Positions 1 through 7,548 of a stretch of 64,000 nucleotides of DNA are shown one piece after another; position 1 is the first letter of the stretch; each line of letters opens with the position of its first letter. Source of the DNA: Candidatus Methanomethylophilaceae archaeon (GTDB lineage: Archaea; Thermoplasmatota; Thermoplasmata; Methanomassiliicoccales; Methanomethylophilaceae); contig CALUHQ010000050.1 of the NCBI GenBank assembly GCA_944320485.1, forward strand, positions 1-64,000. The letters run 5' to 3'. Both the position numbers and the translations under genes were made by a program. Under the pieces are notes generated by a model. The model worked only from the letters and a program-made list of their open reading frames with translations. It was not told the origin of the DNA and ran no database searches.

Positions 1-1076
1 AGACGCCTCACGACGTCCCCCACAGTCCCGGGCGTCATGGGGGTCCCCTTCCCGCGCCACTGGTTGATCAGCAGATGACCGTCGGAGTTGTCGCCCCACT
101 TCCTGATGAACTCCATCCTCTCGGGCAACCAGTCCACAATCGCATCTATCACGGGGGCGGGCATCTCGAGCCTGACCACCTTCCCCTCTGGGCCGTGGCC
201 CTTCCCGTGTACCGTCAGAAACCTGCCGTCGATGTCGGTCAGCTTGATCTTGGCTATCTCCGCACGGCGCAGACCCATCCCCGCCCCCAGATAGAGGATC
301 AGGCGGGTCCTGGCGGGGACGCCCTCGACAAGACTCTCCCACTGACCGCTGTCGATGAACTTGCGATTCGGTGCGAAGTCGTCGGTCTGGTTCCACAGCA
401 ACTTGAACCTGAGAGGATCCTTCCCTGTCAGATAACGGATGAAGCGTCTAAGGATCTCGATCTCACGCTTGCACGTCCTCTCGGAAACGGTCGAGTTCAT
501 CCTCAGCAGCAGGAACTCGTCGAATCCCATGTTCTCAACCAAGTAGTCGGGGCCGATCAGCTCCTCGAGACGGTTTATGGTGCGGATCAGGTTGGAGATG
601 TTGTCCATGACCGTCATCTCCTTGAGACCACGGCGCCTCATGTCGTCGGCGTACCGTCTGAGGGCGTCCTGATAGCGGTGCCCCTCGGTCCAGCGCTCGA
701 CCTTCGACGATTCGGACAGCTTGCGATCGAACACCAGCGCCCCCGTGCAGGGGTTGATGCCCGTGTTTGCGAGCACAAGCGTCCCGAGGTCGGCGAGGCT
801 GGCCCTCACATGCGGACGGAACGGGTCGTCTCCCGCTTCACGTCTGTACATGGCGCGGATGACGTCCACGGTCACGTCGCGGACATCCTCGATGCCGAAG
901 AGCCTCTTGGCGAGCTCGAACTTCGAGTGGGCGTGGATTACGCGACAGTAGATGGATTTGTCAGTGCTCCCCCTCTCCAGGAGGAGGACGATCATGTTGC
1001 GGTAGATCGGTTCTCCGAAGTATTCGGGTCCCCCGATGGCCTTAACTCTCTGTTCCGTGTTGCTTATTCCCGTCAT
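1..1076 (-). CDS. Tyrosine recombinase (integrase), C-terminus cut by window edge
   Basis: Read on the minus strand from ATG at 1076, this frame stays open to base 1, giving about 358 residues without a stop. Residues around 258-275 read GAGMGLRRAEIAKIKLTDID, the first catalytic-Arg box of the phage-integrase family (Arg near 270). A TVHGKGHGPEGK segment follows and fits the beta-hairpin catalytic Lys. The N-terminal half is helical, as expected of a core-binding SAM-like domain, with KEMTVMDNISNLIRTINRLEEL typical in style but split here by my reading. The H-x-x-R and Tyr boxes must lie left of the window. It is divergent from the RHH gene at 1294, with candidate operators between. A longer plus-strand open frame over the same bases is a shadow. 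Known role of the family: site-specific integration or excision. Which site is used cannot be seen. Confidence 0.9.
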   Translation of the reverse strand, partial: MTGISNTEQRVKAIGGPEYFGEPIYRNMIVLLLERGSTDKSIYCRVIHAHSKFELAKRLFGIEDVRDVTVDVIRAMYRREAGDDPFRPHVRASLADLGTLVLANTGINPCTGALVFDRKLSESSKVERWTEGHRYQDALRRYADDMRRRGLKEMTVMDNISNLIRTINRLEELIGPDYLVENMGFDEFLLLRMNSTVSERTCKREIEILRRFIRYLTGKDPLRFKLLWNQTDDFAPNRKFIDSGQWESLVEGVPARTRLILYLGAGMGLRRAEIAKIKLTDIDGRFLTVHGKGHGPEGKVVRLEMPAPVIDAIVDWLPERMEFIRKWGDNSDGHLLINQWRGKGTPMTPGTVGDVVRR

Positions 1077-1181
1077 TGGATCACCGTAGTCTCAATGGCC
1101 GGCCCGACTTGTGATTGGAGTCCGTGTCGGGCCGTTACTCCGGTGCATCCCAGCATCCTTCTCAGTCGTCATATCTGTCCA

Positions 1182-1280
1182 CTTAGTATAAAAACACTTT
1201 CGTTCAGGTGTCTTTTTACACTTAAAAGGGTGCATGAAAATATGAAGATAGGGCAATTTTACACTTAAATAGGTGTAAAA
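1182..1280. promoter_or_regulatory. Divergent promoter with three ACACTT-n-AGGTGT operator-like sites
   Basis: Three related sites lie between the integrase and the RHH gene: ACACTT..AGGTGT at 1194-1211, ACACTTAAAAGGGTG at 1218-1232, and a perfect inverted repeat TTTTACAC-n8-GTGTAAAA at 1257-1280. TTAAATA at 1265-1271 sits about 25 nt before the ATG at 1294, so that gene is probably leaderless and its TATA box lies inside the palindrome. RHH proteins usually bind short inverted or tandem repeats, so autoregulation is a reasonable inference. A TATA-like AGTATAAAAA at 1185-1194 may also serve. Confidence 0.6.
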
Positions 1281-1293
1281 CATTCCTAAGACT

Positions 1294-1599
1294 ATGAACA
1301 AAGCGAGAACCTACTATCTTTCCAGCAGGATCGTCGAGCGGGCTCAGCCACTGCTGGACTCGGGCAGGTTCGACACTCTGTCGGAGGTCTGCCGCTATGC
1401 GGTCAGGAGCTTCCAGGAATGGCTGGACGGCCAGGAGGGGACGCTCGAGGTACCGCATCTCCGCAGGACGGGGGACTACAAGCGGAGCCTCCCCCTCAGC
1501 GAGTGGGTGATGCAGCGCATCATGGACCATGACATACTCGGCGAGTCCGAGATAGTCGACTACGCCTTGGATTTCTATCTCAGAAGGAACGGATTGTAA
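1294..1599 (+). CDS. Tandem ribbon-helix-helix DNA-binding protein
   Basis: A 101-residue protein made of two RHH-like units. The first is a beta strand near ARTYYLSSRIVERAQPLL followed by two helices to about residue 45. The second begins near KRSLPLSEWVMQRIM (residues 68-82) and ends EIVDYALDFYLRR. The start is ATG with no ribosome site, fitting leaderless expression from the TATA at 1265. It faces away from the integrase across three palindromic sites, so it probably controls its own promoter and perhaps the integrase. Two similar double-RHH proteins lie at 33605 and 33997. The RHH call rests on pattern only; the operator link is inferred from position. Confidence 0.7.
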   Translation: MNKARTYYLSSRIVERAQPLLDSGRFDTLSEVCRYAVRSFQEWLDGQEGTLEVPHLRRTGDYKRSLPLSEWVMQRIMDHDILGESEIVDYALDFYLRRNGL

Positions 1600-1617
1600 A
1601 GAGTTTGGGAAGGGGTT

Positions 1618-1959
1618 TCATCCGAGGGTCCTGCGTCTGGCCTCTAGCCTGCGGACCATCCTCCTGCCCTCGGGATCGTCGACGAGGTATCCCACGGCCT
1701 CTGCGAGGTACCCGATCGCCTCCGGGTCGGACACCGCACGGTGCAGGTCCATGAGACCGTATCCGCGGACCCCGCGGGTTTCGAGGAATGCCTTGACGTC
1801 CCTTGCAAGCTCCACCCCTTCGGGATCCGAGCGCGGACTCAGGGTAAGGGCTAGGCTGGCGACCGAGACCGCGGTACCCATGACCGTCAGGGCCAGACCG
1901 ACGGCGTCGCGGATGTCGCGCTTCTCCATCTTGGTCAGTGATCCGTCCTTCCTCGGCAT
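1618..1959 (-). CDS. Small protein with one membrane segment, unknown function
   Basis: A 113-residue protein. A charged N-terminus (MPRKDGSLTKMEKRDIRD) is followed by a hydrophobic stretch at about residues 19-42 (VGLALTVMGTAVSVASLAL) and a charged helical C-terminus ending in EARRRTLG. It overlaps the upstream minus gene (1935-2303) by 25 bp, so the two are probably translated from one message. I do not recognise the family. The C-terminal EAIGYLAEAVGYLVDDPEG is internally repetitive. Confidence is in the gene, not a function. Confidence 0.6.
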   Translation of the reverse strand: MPRKDGSLTKMEKRDIRDAVGLALTVMGTAVSVASLALTLSPRSDPEGVELARDVKAFLETRGVRGYGLMDLHRAVSDPEAIGYLAEAVGYLVDDPEGRRMVRRLEARRRTLG

Positions 1960-2303
1960 CGGACCACTCTCTCCCTTGGCTTCCCGCGCCCCCTGCCGTC
2001 GAGCTTCCTGCCCATCCGGAGGTCCATGTAGATCTGGGGGAGGCGGAAGTGACTGGCGTGGATGTACACTGTGCCCTCCTCTCTCCCGTCCGGATGGTAT
2101 AGCTCCCTCCTCCTGGTCCCGTCCCTGCGGTAGGCGGCGCGGTTGGACGCCTCGACGGTATGGTTGGAGACCCTGTACCTGACCCCGCGTATAGTGAAGT
2201 AGTAGGAGTCCTGAGTCTTCGAGTAGCGGATGTTGTGCGCGTCGCAGAAATCACGGATCTCGGCCAGACGGCGCTGTTTCTCGGATTCGCTCATGTAGAC
2301 CAT
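1935..2303 (-). CDS. Basic small protein, unknown function
   Basis: A 122-residue protein that is strongly basic, especially after residue 45 (AAYRRDGTRRRELYHPDGRE). ATG at 2303 is preceded by GGAGGAC at a good distance, which decides this start over the internal Met4. The N-terminus SESEKQRRLAEIRDFCDAHN predicts a helix. The middle (DSYYFTIRGVRYRVSNHTVE) reads as beta strands and resembles a small phage-type fold in which a sequence is matched to a display of basic residues, but no family is named. It overlaps the next gene downstream by 25 bp, implying coupling. Confidence 0.6.
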   Translation of the reverse strand: MVYMSESEKQRRLAEIRDFCDAHNIRYSKTQDSYYFTIRGVRYRVSNHTVEASNRAAYRRDGTRRRELYHPDGREEGTVYIHASHFRLPQIYMDLRMGRKLDGRGRGKPRERVVRCRGRTDH

Positions 2304-2500
2304 GAGATCGTCCTCCGAACTCCACGTAGTCCTCGCTGACGGTGCAGACTATCATGAGGACACCCCCATGAGATAGTTGAGAACAAATGTCGGCATCGAC
2401 GTCGGAACCGCCGAGGTCCGTTGGGCGAACAAAGTTTCCGTCGAACTGACAATTGCATCATCGCAGAGGAGGTTCAAATAATCACTCGAGAACTCGGAGG

Positions 2501-3367
2501 TCATCTCTTGCCCCTCCAAATGGAATGCCTCCATACACCAACCCCATTTCTCATACGCTTGGATTTGGACTCCTGTTTGTTGGTTGCAGAATGTTTTTTA
2601 TCCTTGCAGGATGATGAGTTATTGTCAAGGGTGAAGTTGCGGGTCTGCTGCGTGCAAGTCCCGCCACCCTCAGACAAGTTTATACAACGTTCACGAATGG
2701 CATCGAAATATATCGTCGTCCCTGTTCCATCTGGTAGCAGTGCGTGACCTAAACTGGAAACGATTGCATCCGCAAGCTGGATGATACGAAAATCACATGA
2801 ATCCCGTTCTGTGACGATCGTGTGGTGAGTGCTCAACGATACGTAATCTTTGAAATTCAGATAGTTATTTTTGTCCACCAATACAACTATTCTTTGTGAA
2901 TGGTCGATTTTCTGAATCATCTGGATGAGACGTTCAACTTTACTGTAGAATACGCTGTAGGCAGTCTTGTGAGGTCTATACTCCTTATATTTGGGAAGAC
3001 AGAGACCCAATATCGACTCTCTACCAAGAGCATTCATAAGCAGAAAACACTCCTTTGGATTGTTCACTCTCAATTTGTTGAATCTGCTTTCTCCATCAAA
3101 CTGAGTAACAGAACCCAGAATAGACTCTAAATCGACATCTCCGACAGTTGTAGCAGCAACCAATGTGAAATAGTCACTGGCACCACGACCTACGAAAGGT
3201 GTTCCAGAATCGTCAATAGACCAAACAGAGCAACCTCTGTCTATGATTGGGACGTCTGTGATCCTCATGCCATACGGTTCGTTAACCAAGGGCGATTTGG
3301 GAGATCTGTGCCAATCACTGGGCGGTGTCATAAACTTATCCGAATTTGCATCATTTCTGGTTTTCAT
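2501..3367 (-). CDS. DUF3800-like protein
   Basis: A 288-residue protein. CSVWSIDDSGTPF near residue 50 matches the start of DUF3800 proteins (hydrophobic strand then I-D-[ED]-S-G). IVVLVDKNN near 165 and DFRIIQLADAIVSSLGHAL near 195-215 match the later strand and the IQLADxxx motif. DUF3800 is predicted to have an RNase H-like fold and is common in mobile and defence islands; no activity is established from sequence. The gene is visibly more AT-rich than its neighbours, suggesting later acquisition. Even so, its ATG overlaps the stop of the 3364-4332 gene (TGATG), so it is expressed with it. The C-terminus is lysine-rich. Confidence 0.75.
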   Translation of the reverse strand: MKTRNDANSDKFMTPPSDWHRSPKSPLVNEPYGMRITDVPIIDRGCSVWSIDDSGTPFVGRGASDYFTLVAATTVGDVDLESILGSVTQFDGESRFNKLRVNNPKECFLLMNALGRESILGLCLPKYKEYRPHKTAYSVFYSKVERLIQMIQKIDHSQRIVVLVDKNNYLNFKDYVSLSTHHTIVTERDSCDFRIIQLADAIVSSLGHALLPDGTGTTIYFDAIRERCINLSEGGGTCTQQTRNFTLDNNSSSCKDKKHSATNKQESKSKRMRNGVGVWRHSIWRGKR

Positions 3368-4332
3368 CTAGCCTTTGTCCCCCTGTTGCTTCTATTCGAA
3401 GGGGATCCTGACTTTCTCTCCAACGCCCTGAGACGCTTGAGGACGTCCAGCCTCCTCGCTTCCAGCCTCGAGTCGAAGTCGATGGGCTCGCCATCGAAGA
3501 AATCGATGACCTCCCCGACGCCCTTCTTGGTGGACAACAGCGCCATGTTCTCCGCGAAGAACTCCTCCCTGGACCCGTACTGGTCCCTGAACTCGTACGG
3601 GTCGAAGTCGTAGGCGAGATCGACGATGTCCCAAGCCAGCCTCTCTGTGACTGAGCCGGAACGGGTCGATTTGGAGACTGGCTTGGTCTCCGCCCTGATC
3701 CTCCTCTCGTTCGGCCCCTCGGGACCCGAGCGGGCCTCGAACTCCCAATCGGGGTTCCCCGACTGCTCTTCGAGGAACTTCCTCACAGAGGATTCGTACT
3801 CTGGACCGACCCTCATGGCGTGGATCGTGTCGTCCTTCCTCGTGGTGTGTCCGTAGGGTGTGAAGGGCATGAAGACCGATTTCGATCCGCGCTTCCTGGC
3901 GTAGATGACCCAATCCGAAGTGCGGTACCCGTCCCTGCCGGGGTGGAGCTCGTTCCATCTGCGGTACTCCTGCGCGGTTATGTTCCCGACGAACTGGTCG
4001 TGATCGAGGAAAAGGCCCTCCGCCTTCTTCATGACGAACGTCGCGGGGTCGGAACCCATGCTCGACCCAGATCCCTTCTCCTCTGCGATCCTCTCACTGT
4101 CCATGGAACCTGACGTGTTGTCCCTCGCCCTCTCGACGAAGACGGCCCAGCCCTTACCGTCCATGAATGCGGGGTGCTCCAAGGCAGTCAGCTCGTAGGC
4201 GCCCTCCCTACCGCGGATGTATGCGACGTGGTGGCCGTCCTGATAGAGGTCCCATCTGATGCCCGACCTGGTCGAGCGGGAGCCCGGTCTGCAGGCCCCC
4301 TTCCTCTTCAAAGCGTTTGTTTTTGACTTCAT
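3364..4332 (-). CDS. Two-module tailed protein with S-x-S-x-R-S linkers
   Basis: A 322-residue protein. A basic N-terminus contains GSRSTRSG (about residues 17-24). A first folded module covers roughly 25-210 and includes HHVAYIRGREGAYELTAL and VIYARKRGS. A second linker SKSTRSGS (about 221-228) leads to a module LAWDIVDLAYDFDPYEFRD ending in LEARRLDVLKRLRALE, then a basic tail to GTKAR. The second module is clearly shared with the protein at 5962-6807 (WYRDFDTYDFKDAYDSWEDA, LEARRMDLIGRLRRLE). The linker motif is the same as that bordering tails in the cluster downstream. Function unknown. The start follows GGAGGTTACGATA. Confidence 0.75.
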   Translation of the reverse strand: MKSKTNALKRKGACRPGSRSTRSGIRWDLYQDGHHVAYIRGREGAYELTALEHPAFMDGKGWAVFVERARDNTSGSMDSERIAEEKGSGSSMGSDPATFVMKKAEGLFLDHDQFVGNITAQEYRRWNELHPGRDGYRTSDWVIYARKRGSKSVFMPFTPYGHTTRKDDTIHAMRVGPEYESSVRKFLEEQSGNPDWEFEARSGPEGPNERRIRAETKPVSKSTRSGSVTERLAWDIVDLAYDFDPYEFRDQYGSREEFFAENMALLSTKKGVGEVIDFFDGEPIDFDSRLEARRLDVLKRLRALERKSGSPSNRSNRGTKAR

Positions 4333-4352
4333 TATCGTAACCTCCTGAAGAC

Positions 4353-4370
4353 GGGACCCGTGGGGGTCCC
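4353..4370. terminator. Hairpin GGGACCC-n4-GGGTCCC in the 4333-4450 gap
   Basis: A perfect 7-bp stem with loop GTGG lies between the 4451-5140 gene and the start of 3364-4332, both on the minus strand. It could be a terminator or an intercistronic RNA element. Similar perfect hairpins separate cistrons near 50.3 and 55.8 kb. No long T-run follows on the minus strand, so termination is uncertain. Confidence 0.4.
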
Positions 4371-4450
4371 TGTTTGGTGCGTTCTGATGCTGTGCGAATT
4401 GCGGCGTTCGGTCGGCCGCGGATGATGTCAGAAAAACCGCCGTCGCGGGA

Positions 4451-5140
4451 TCATCCCCTGCGCCCGTTCCTCCTCACGGAGTAGTTCAGCGCGTACCCCT
4501 TGGGACGGTCCGACCAGCGTTCGGCGGGAAGCCATTCGAACTGGTCCACGAACTGCCCCCATCCGAAGTCGGGGTTGGATCTCGGCCCTCTCTCCCAAAG
4601 GAAATACTTCGCCGGGATCGAGAAGTAGACGCGGCAGTAGTGGTCGCCCTGTCTGGCGTCGACCATGTACCAGTAGTTCCGCCACGGGTCGCGCTCCACG
4701 AAGTTGGCATCCCCAAGGGCCTCGTACCAGTCGCCGTAGTAGTGGAACCCTCTGAGGTGGAGGGGCAGAAGCTCCGGGGCCTCCGGAGGCCTCCTGCGGA
4801 CCCTGTGTCCCGAGGTCTTCCTCTCGGGGGTCTTCGGGGACTCTCTGCGGGCGTCCACCCCGTAGATGTCCGATCTCCCGGGGTTGACAAACCACGAGGC
4901 CGCCTCCTCCGGGGTGATCAGGGACGAATGGACCCTCTTGGATACCTGTCTGGCATCCATCTCCCTCGCCCTGGGGCTGCGCTTCGCGTTGCGCTCGAGG
5001 AGCGCGTCGAAGGGGACATATCCGTCCTCGTCCACGGGGATGCGGACGGACTTCCCGTTGCGGCGTCTCACCGTGCGGAACATAGTCTGCCCTTTCGGTG
5101 CTTTCTCGGCTTTGTGGACCGATTTCACATCCTTGATCAT
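4451..5140 (-). CDS. Protein with shared 'RIPVDEDG...GVD' N-terminal module
   Basis: A 229-residue protein. Residues about 20-100 (NGKSVRIPVDEDGYVPFDAL, then ITPEEAASWFVNPGRSDIYG and VDARRES) align with residues 20-90 of the putative metalloprotease at 17372-18514. The S/R-D-[IM]-x-G-[VI]-D core also appears in the 14997-16109 protein. After a basic linker (TPERKTSGHRVRRRPPE) comes a Trp/Tyr-rich C-terminal domain of about 110 residues (FHYYGDWYEALGD, FLWERGPRSNPDFGWGQF). Function unknown. The repeated module suggests a common targeting or assembly role. Promoter TATA at 5172-5182; the ATG lies about 32 nt downstream, so the leader is very short. Confidence 0.75.
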   Translation of the reverse strand: MIKDVKSVHKAEKAPKGQTMFRTVRRRNGKSVRIPVDEDGYVPFDALLERNAKRSPRAREMDARQVSKRVHSSLITPEEAASWFVNPGRSDIYGVDARRESPKTPERKTSGHRVRRRPPEAPELLPLHLRGFHYYGDWYEALGDANFVERDPWRNYWYMVDARQGDHYCRVYFSIPAKYFLWERGPRSNPDFGWGQFVDQFEWLPAERWSDRPKGYALNYSVRRNGRRG

Positions 5141-5164
5141 CTACTACCACCAATGTTTCCTTCA

Positions 5165-5185
5165 TAGGGATGGTATAAATAGGCC
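5165..5185 (-). promoter_or_regulatory. TATA box for the 4451-5140 gene
   Basis: On the minus strand CTATTTATACC lies at about 5172-5182, some 32 nt before the ATG at 5140, the right spacing for an archaeal promoter with a very short leader. This one lacks the GTTTTCGA spacer found at the promoters of the 22-58 kb units. Confidence 0.5.
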
Positions 5186-5273
5186 GAATCCGATTCCAAA
5201 GATAGGACGACCGGCAAGTTTTGCCGTGTGGCAAGAACCCCGGCGCCCATCTTCTGATTTCCAGATTCGGAGA

Positions 5274-5576
5274 TCATCTGACGTTCCCCCTGTTCAGTGC
5301 GCGGTACCTGCTCCCCTTGGGCATGTCCCTTGGGGCATACCTGTTGGGGACGGGTCCGCCATCCGAGAACAGCGGCCTGTAGTCATCCACCCCGTCACGG
5401 GCGATGGCCCATCCGTAGTCCTCGGTGTAGACCACGGAGTAATCTGCGGAGTTCGACCACATCAGGAGGCTGTTCACGCCTCTGGGGGCGAGGAAAACGA
5501 CCATCTTCCTTGCTGCCTCCTTGGCATCCTTCGCCTGAACGGGGGCGGACATGGCGCCCGTGAAGTAGTCCGGCAT
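5274..5576 (-). CDS. Small cluster protein with xxA-K-D-A-x-x-A-A module
   Basis: A 100-residue protein starting at ATG 5576 (MPDYFTGAMSAPVQAKDAKE). The start is chosen because GGGGGCCAGGCG ATG is the same coupling junction used between other cluster genes. The opening (a strand ending in QAKDAKEAARKMV) resembles the N-terminus of 11763-12512 and the two halves of 8420-9043. The next part (SVVYTEDYGWAIARDGVDDY) reads as beta structure. It has no long basic tail and ends NRGNVR. The first 100 bp overlap the upstream gene, whose usual stop at this junction is missing. Function unknown. Confidence 0.65.
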   Translation of the reverse strand: MPDYFTGAMSAPVQAKDAKEAARKMVVFLAPRGVNSLLMWSNSADYSVVYTEDYGWAIARDGVDDYRPLFSDGGPVPNRYAPRDMPKGSRYRALNRGNVR

Positions 5577-5965
5577 CGCCTGGCCCCCTTGGAGGATCTC
5601 GTCTTGGCCCCAGGTCTCGCCCTGACGGAGCGGGACCTGGTGCGAGCGGGCGTGGCACGCCTGATGACGACGCCGTATAACTGCCTCGGCATACCTCCGC
5701 GGGGCACTGTACCCATGACCTCCACGTTGATGTAAAAGTCGATGGCGGCCCTTATGACGTCGTCCTCGGACAGGTCCCCGATGGCCACGAGCCCCTTGAG
5801 GATCCTGGATGGAGGGGCACGGATGCCGCCTCCGATCATGACGAAGGGGGACACGGCATCCATGTACGCCAGGAAGGTCTCGTAGACATCGAAGTCCTTG
5901 GACAATTCGCGCCTGAGCTGGGGGAAGGAACACTCCTTCCCCTCGTAGCGGTACATGTCGCTCAT
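5474..5965 (-). CDS. Tailed protein with lost junction stop (read-through C-terminus)
   Basis: A 163-residue open frame. Residues 1-90 form a small domain (LRRELSKDFDVYETFLAYMD, then PFVMIGGGIRAPPSRILKGL) that resembles 10818-11252, 13987-14463 and 58935-59231. The tail TRSRSVRARPGAKTRSSKGA carries the S-x-S-V-R motif. In sister genes the frame stops right after KGARR by a TGA overlapping the next ATG; here the bases are ATGC, so TGA became TGC and translation runs on 33 codons into the next gene. The ancestral protein was probably about 129 residues. Function unknown. Confidence 0.65.
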   Translation of the reverse strand: MSDMYRYEGKECSFPQLRRELSKDFDVYETFLAYMDAVSPFVMIGGGIRAPPSRILKGLVAIGDLSEDDVIRAAIDFYINVEVMGTVPRGGMPRQLYGVVIRRATPARTRSRSVRARPGAKTRSSKGARRCRTTSRAPCPPPFRRRMPRRQQGRWSFSSPPEA

Positions 5966-6807
5966 CGCCTGGCCCCCTTGGAGGATCCCTTCCTGACCTT
6001 GGACCCAGACCCGGCGGGGTTCGACCTGCGGCTTGTGGGGAGCCTCGGCTTCGACCCGCGTTTCGCCCTGGTCGATGCGGAGCCTCCCTCGAGCCTCCTG
6101 AGACGCCCGATCAGGTCCATCCTCCTGGCCTCGAGTGAATCATCATAGTCTATGTCGTCGACCTCCTCGAGGAACCCGATAACAGCGCTGACGTAGCCCG
6201 GATCGGAGAGACCCGCTAGTGTCTTCCGATAGGCATCCTCCCAGGAGTCGTAGGCGTCCTTGAAATCGTAGGTGTCGAAGTCGCGGTACCAGTTGGTCAG
6301 GTCCACCGCCAGCTTGGACATGTCCGAACGGGCGGATCCCGACCTTGTCTGCTTCGAACCGACGAGTTCGGCGTACCTCTGCCTCAGCCTCCTCTCGCAC
6401 TCCCTCGCAACGCCCTCGGGGTAGTCGGAACGGCGGTAGTCCTCGTCGTACCCCCAGACGATCGACCCGTCGCGCAGGATGATGATGGGTACGGCGTTGT
6501 CCCCCTCGGGAGAAGCCAGCTCGATGTGCGCCACGGCATCGTCGAAATCGAGGACGGGGCCGTCGAAGATACCCATGACCGCCCACTTCCCGTTGGGGGA
6601 GACCCACTGGAAGTCGGGGTATCCGACGAACCAGTTGTCCCCCCTGAAACGCAGCTTGGTCCTGCACTCGGGACAGTCCGAACGGTACTCGTTGAGACCG
6701 GGACTGCCCGCGACGTACTTGGAGAACTCGCCCTGCACCTTAGAGCCGCACTTGGGACACCTGGCGATGTCTCCGACGAAGCCGAGGTCGATGATCTTGG
6801 AGGTCAT
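5962..6807 (-). CDS. Zinc-ribbon protein with second shared module and basic tail
   Basis: A 281-residue protein. The N-terminus has two Cys pairs (CPKC near 17-20 and CPEC near 45-48), a zinc ribbon. A domain with QWVSPNGKWAVMGIFDG and ILRDGSIVWGYDED follows; this ribbon plus domain is paralogous to 13394-13990. TRSGSARSDM (about 156-165) then links to a helical module (NWYRDFDTYDFKDAYD to LEARRMDLIGRLRRLE) shared with 3364-4332. GSASTRAKRG starts the basic tail, which ends SSKGARR. The stop overlaps the next ATG. It looks like a mosaic of cassettes separated by the S-x-S-x-R motif. Function unknown. Confidence 0.8.
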   Translation of the reverse strand: MTSKIIDLGFVGDIARCPKCGSKVQGEFSKYVAGSPGLNEYRSDCPECRTKLRFRGDNWFVGYPDFQWVSPNGKWAVMGIFDGPVLDFDDAVAHIELASPEGDNAVPIIILRDGSIVWGYDEDYRRSDYPEGVARECERRLRQRYAELVGSKQTRSGSARSDMSKLAVDLTNWYRDFDTYDFKDAYDSWEDAYRKTLAGLSDPGYVSAVIGFLEEVDDIDYDDSLEARRMDLIGRLRRLEGGSASTRAKRGSKPRLPTSRRSNPAGSGSKVRKGSSKGARR

Positions 6808-7547
6808 CTCCTCGCCCCCTTGGTGGATTTCGCCTTGGACTTGGGCTTCGAGGACCTGCCTCTGACGGATGCCGATCCCCCGTCCCTTCCGATGACGGCC
6901 AGTATCTCCCTGTCGTAGGCGTTCTCGGGCTCGTCCGGGAGGTTTCCGTCGGCGAAGTCCGACAGGAACCCGGGATCCATGTCGGCGGCTCTCCTAAGAT
7001 TGTCGAACCAACCGTCCCACATGAATTCCTTCGAGGGGTCGCATCTCCAATTGGACCCTGTCAGGGCGTCCACGTAGGCCGCCATGTCGGGGCGGGGGCG
7101 CCCCTCGAACGTGACGATGGCCACACCCTCCCTGCCGCCGGGGGTGAGCTTCATGCCCGCGATCTCGGCGGGGGGCATCCTGTCCTCCCTGGTCTCCCAT
7201 TCGGAGACCGCGCGGGCCACGGACGCGGGGTCGTCCCCGACGAAGTAGAGCCCGTCGGCCTCGGCCACGGAGAAGTTCTCCCGGAGGAAGGGGAGGAGGC
7301 CGCCCGCCTCCTCCACCTCGGAGTCGTCGAACCCGCTCTCGGACACGAAGTCGTTGCCCTTGGTCAGGACCCACGTGCCTGACATGGAGGGGATGGTGTC
7401 GTAGGCCACCTTCCCCCTGCCGTCCACCACGGTAACGTTCCAGTCGGCGGGGAAGCCGAACCTCCTCGATCTGGGGCTGGCGCTGCGGATTCTCGGGGAC
7501 CGGGGCTTGGAAGCCCTCGGTTTGATCCCCATCTTGGTCTGGGCCAT
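6804..7547 (-). CDS. Tailed protein, paralogue of the 16647-17375 protein
   Basis: A 247-residue protein from ATG 7547, placed right after the TGAC junction of the upstream gene; upstream in-frame codons are a shadow of that gene. The N-terminus is basic (MGIKPRASKPRSPRIRSAS). The core shows VTVVDGRGKVAYD and later REDRMPPAEIAGMKLTPGG, matching VTVIDRRGRVVVR and RGRMPPTKVG in 16647-17375. GGSASVRGRSS marks the start of the C-terminal tail, which ends STKGARR. Its stop overlaps the next start as ATGA, with GGGGGCGAGGAG providing the ribosome site for the next gene. Function unknown. Confidence 0.8.
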   Translation of the reverse strand: MAQTKMGIKPRASKPRSPRIRSASPRSRRFGFPADWNVTVVDGRGKVAYDTIPSMSGTWVLTKGNDFVSESGFDDSEVEEAGGLLPFLRENFSVAEADGLYFVGDDPASVARAVSEWETREDRMPPAEIAGMKLTPGGREGVAIVTFEGRPRPDMAAYVDALTGSNWRCDPSKEFMWDGWFDNLRRAADMDPGFLSDFADGNLPDEPENAYDREILAVIGRDGGSASVRGRSSKPKSKAKSTKGARR

Positions 7548-7548
7548 G

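Noticed and set aside
75-1268. 397-residue plus-strand frame over the left end
   Set aside because: It is antisense to the tyrosine recombinase, which has recognisable motifs on the minus strand; the plus product has no pattern.
2352-2534. 60-residue minus-strand frame after the DUF3800 gene
   Set aside because: No ribosome site or promoter and it starts inside the DUF3800 gene; possible but unsupported.
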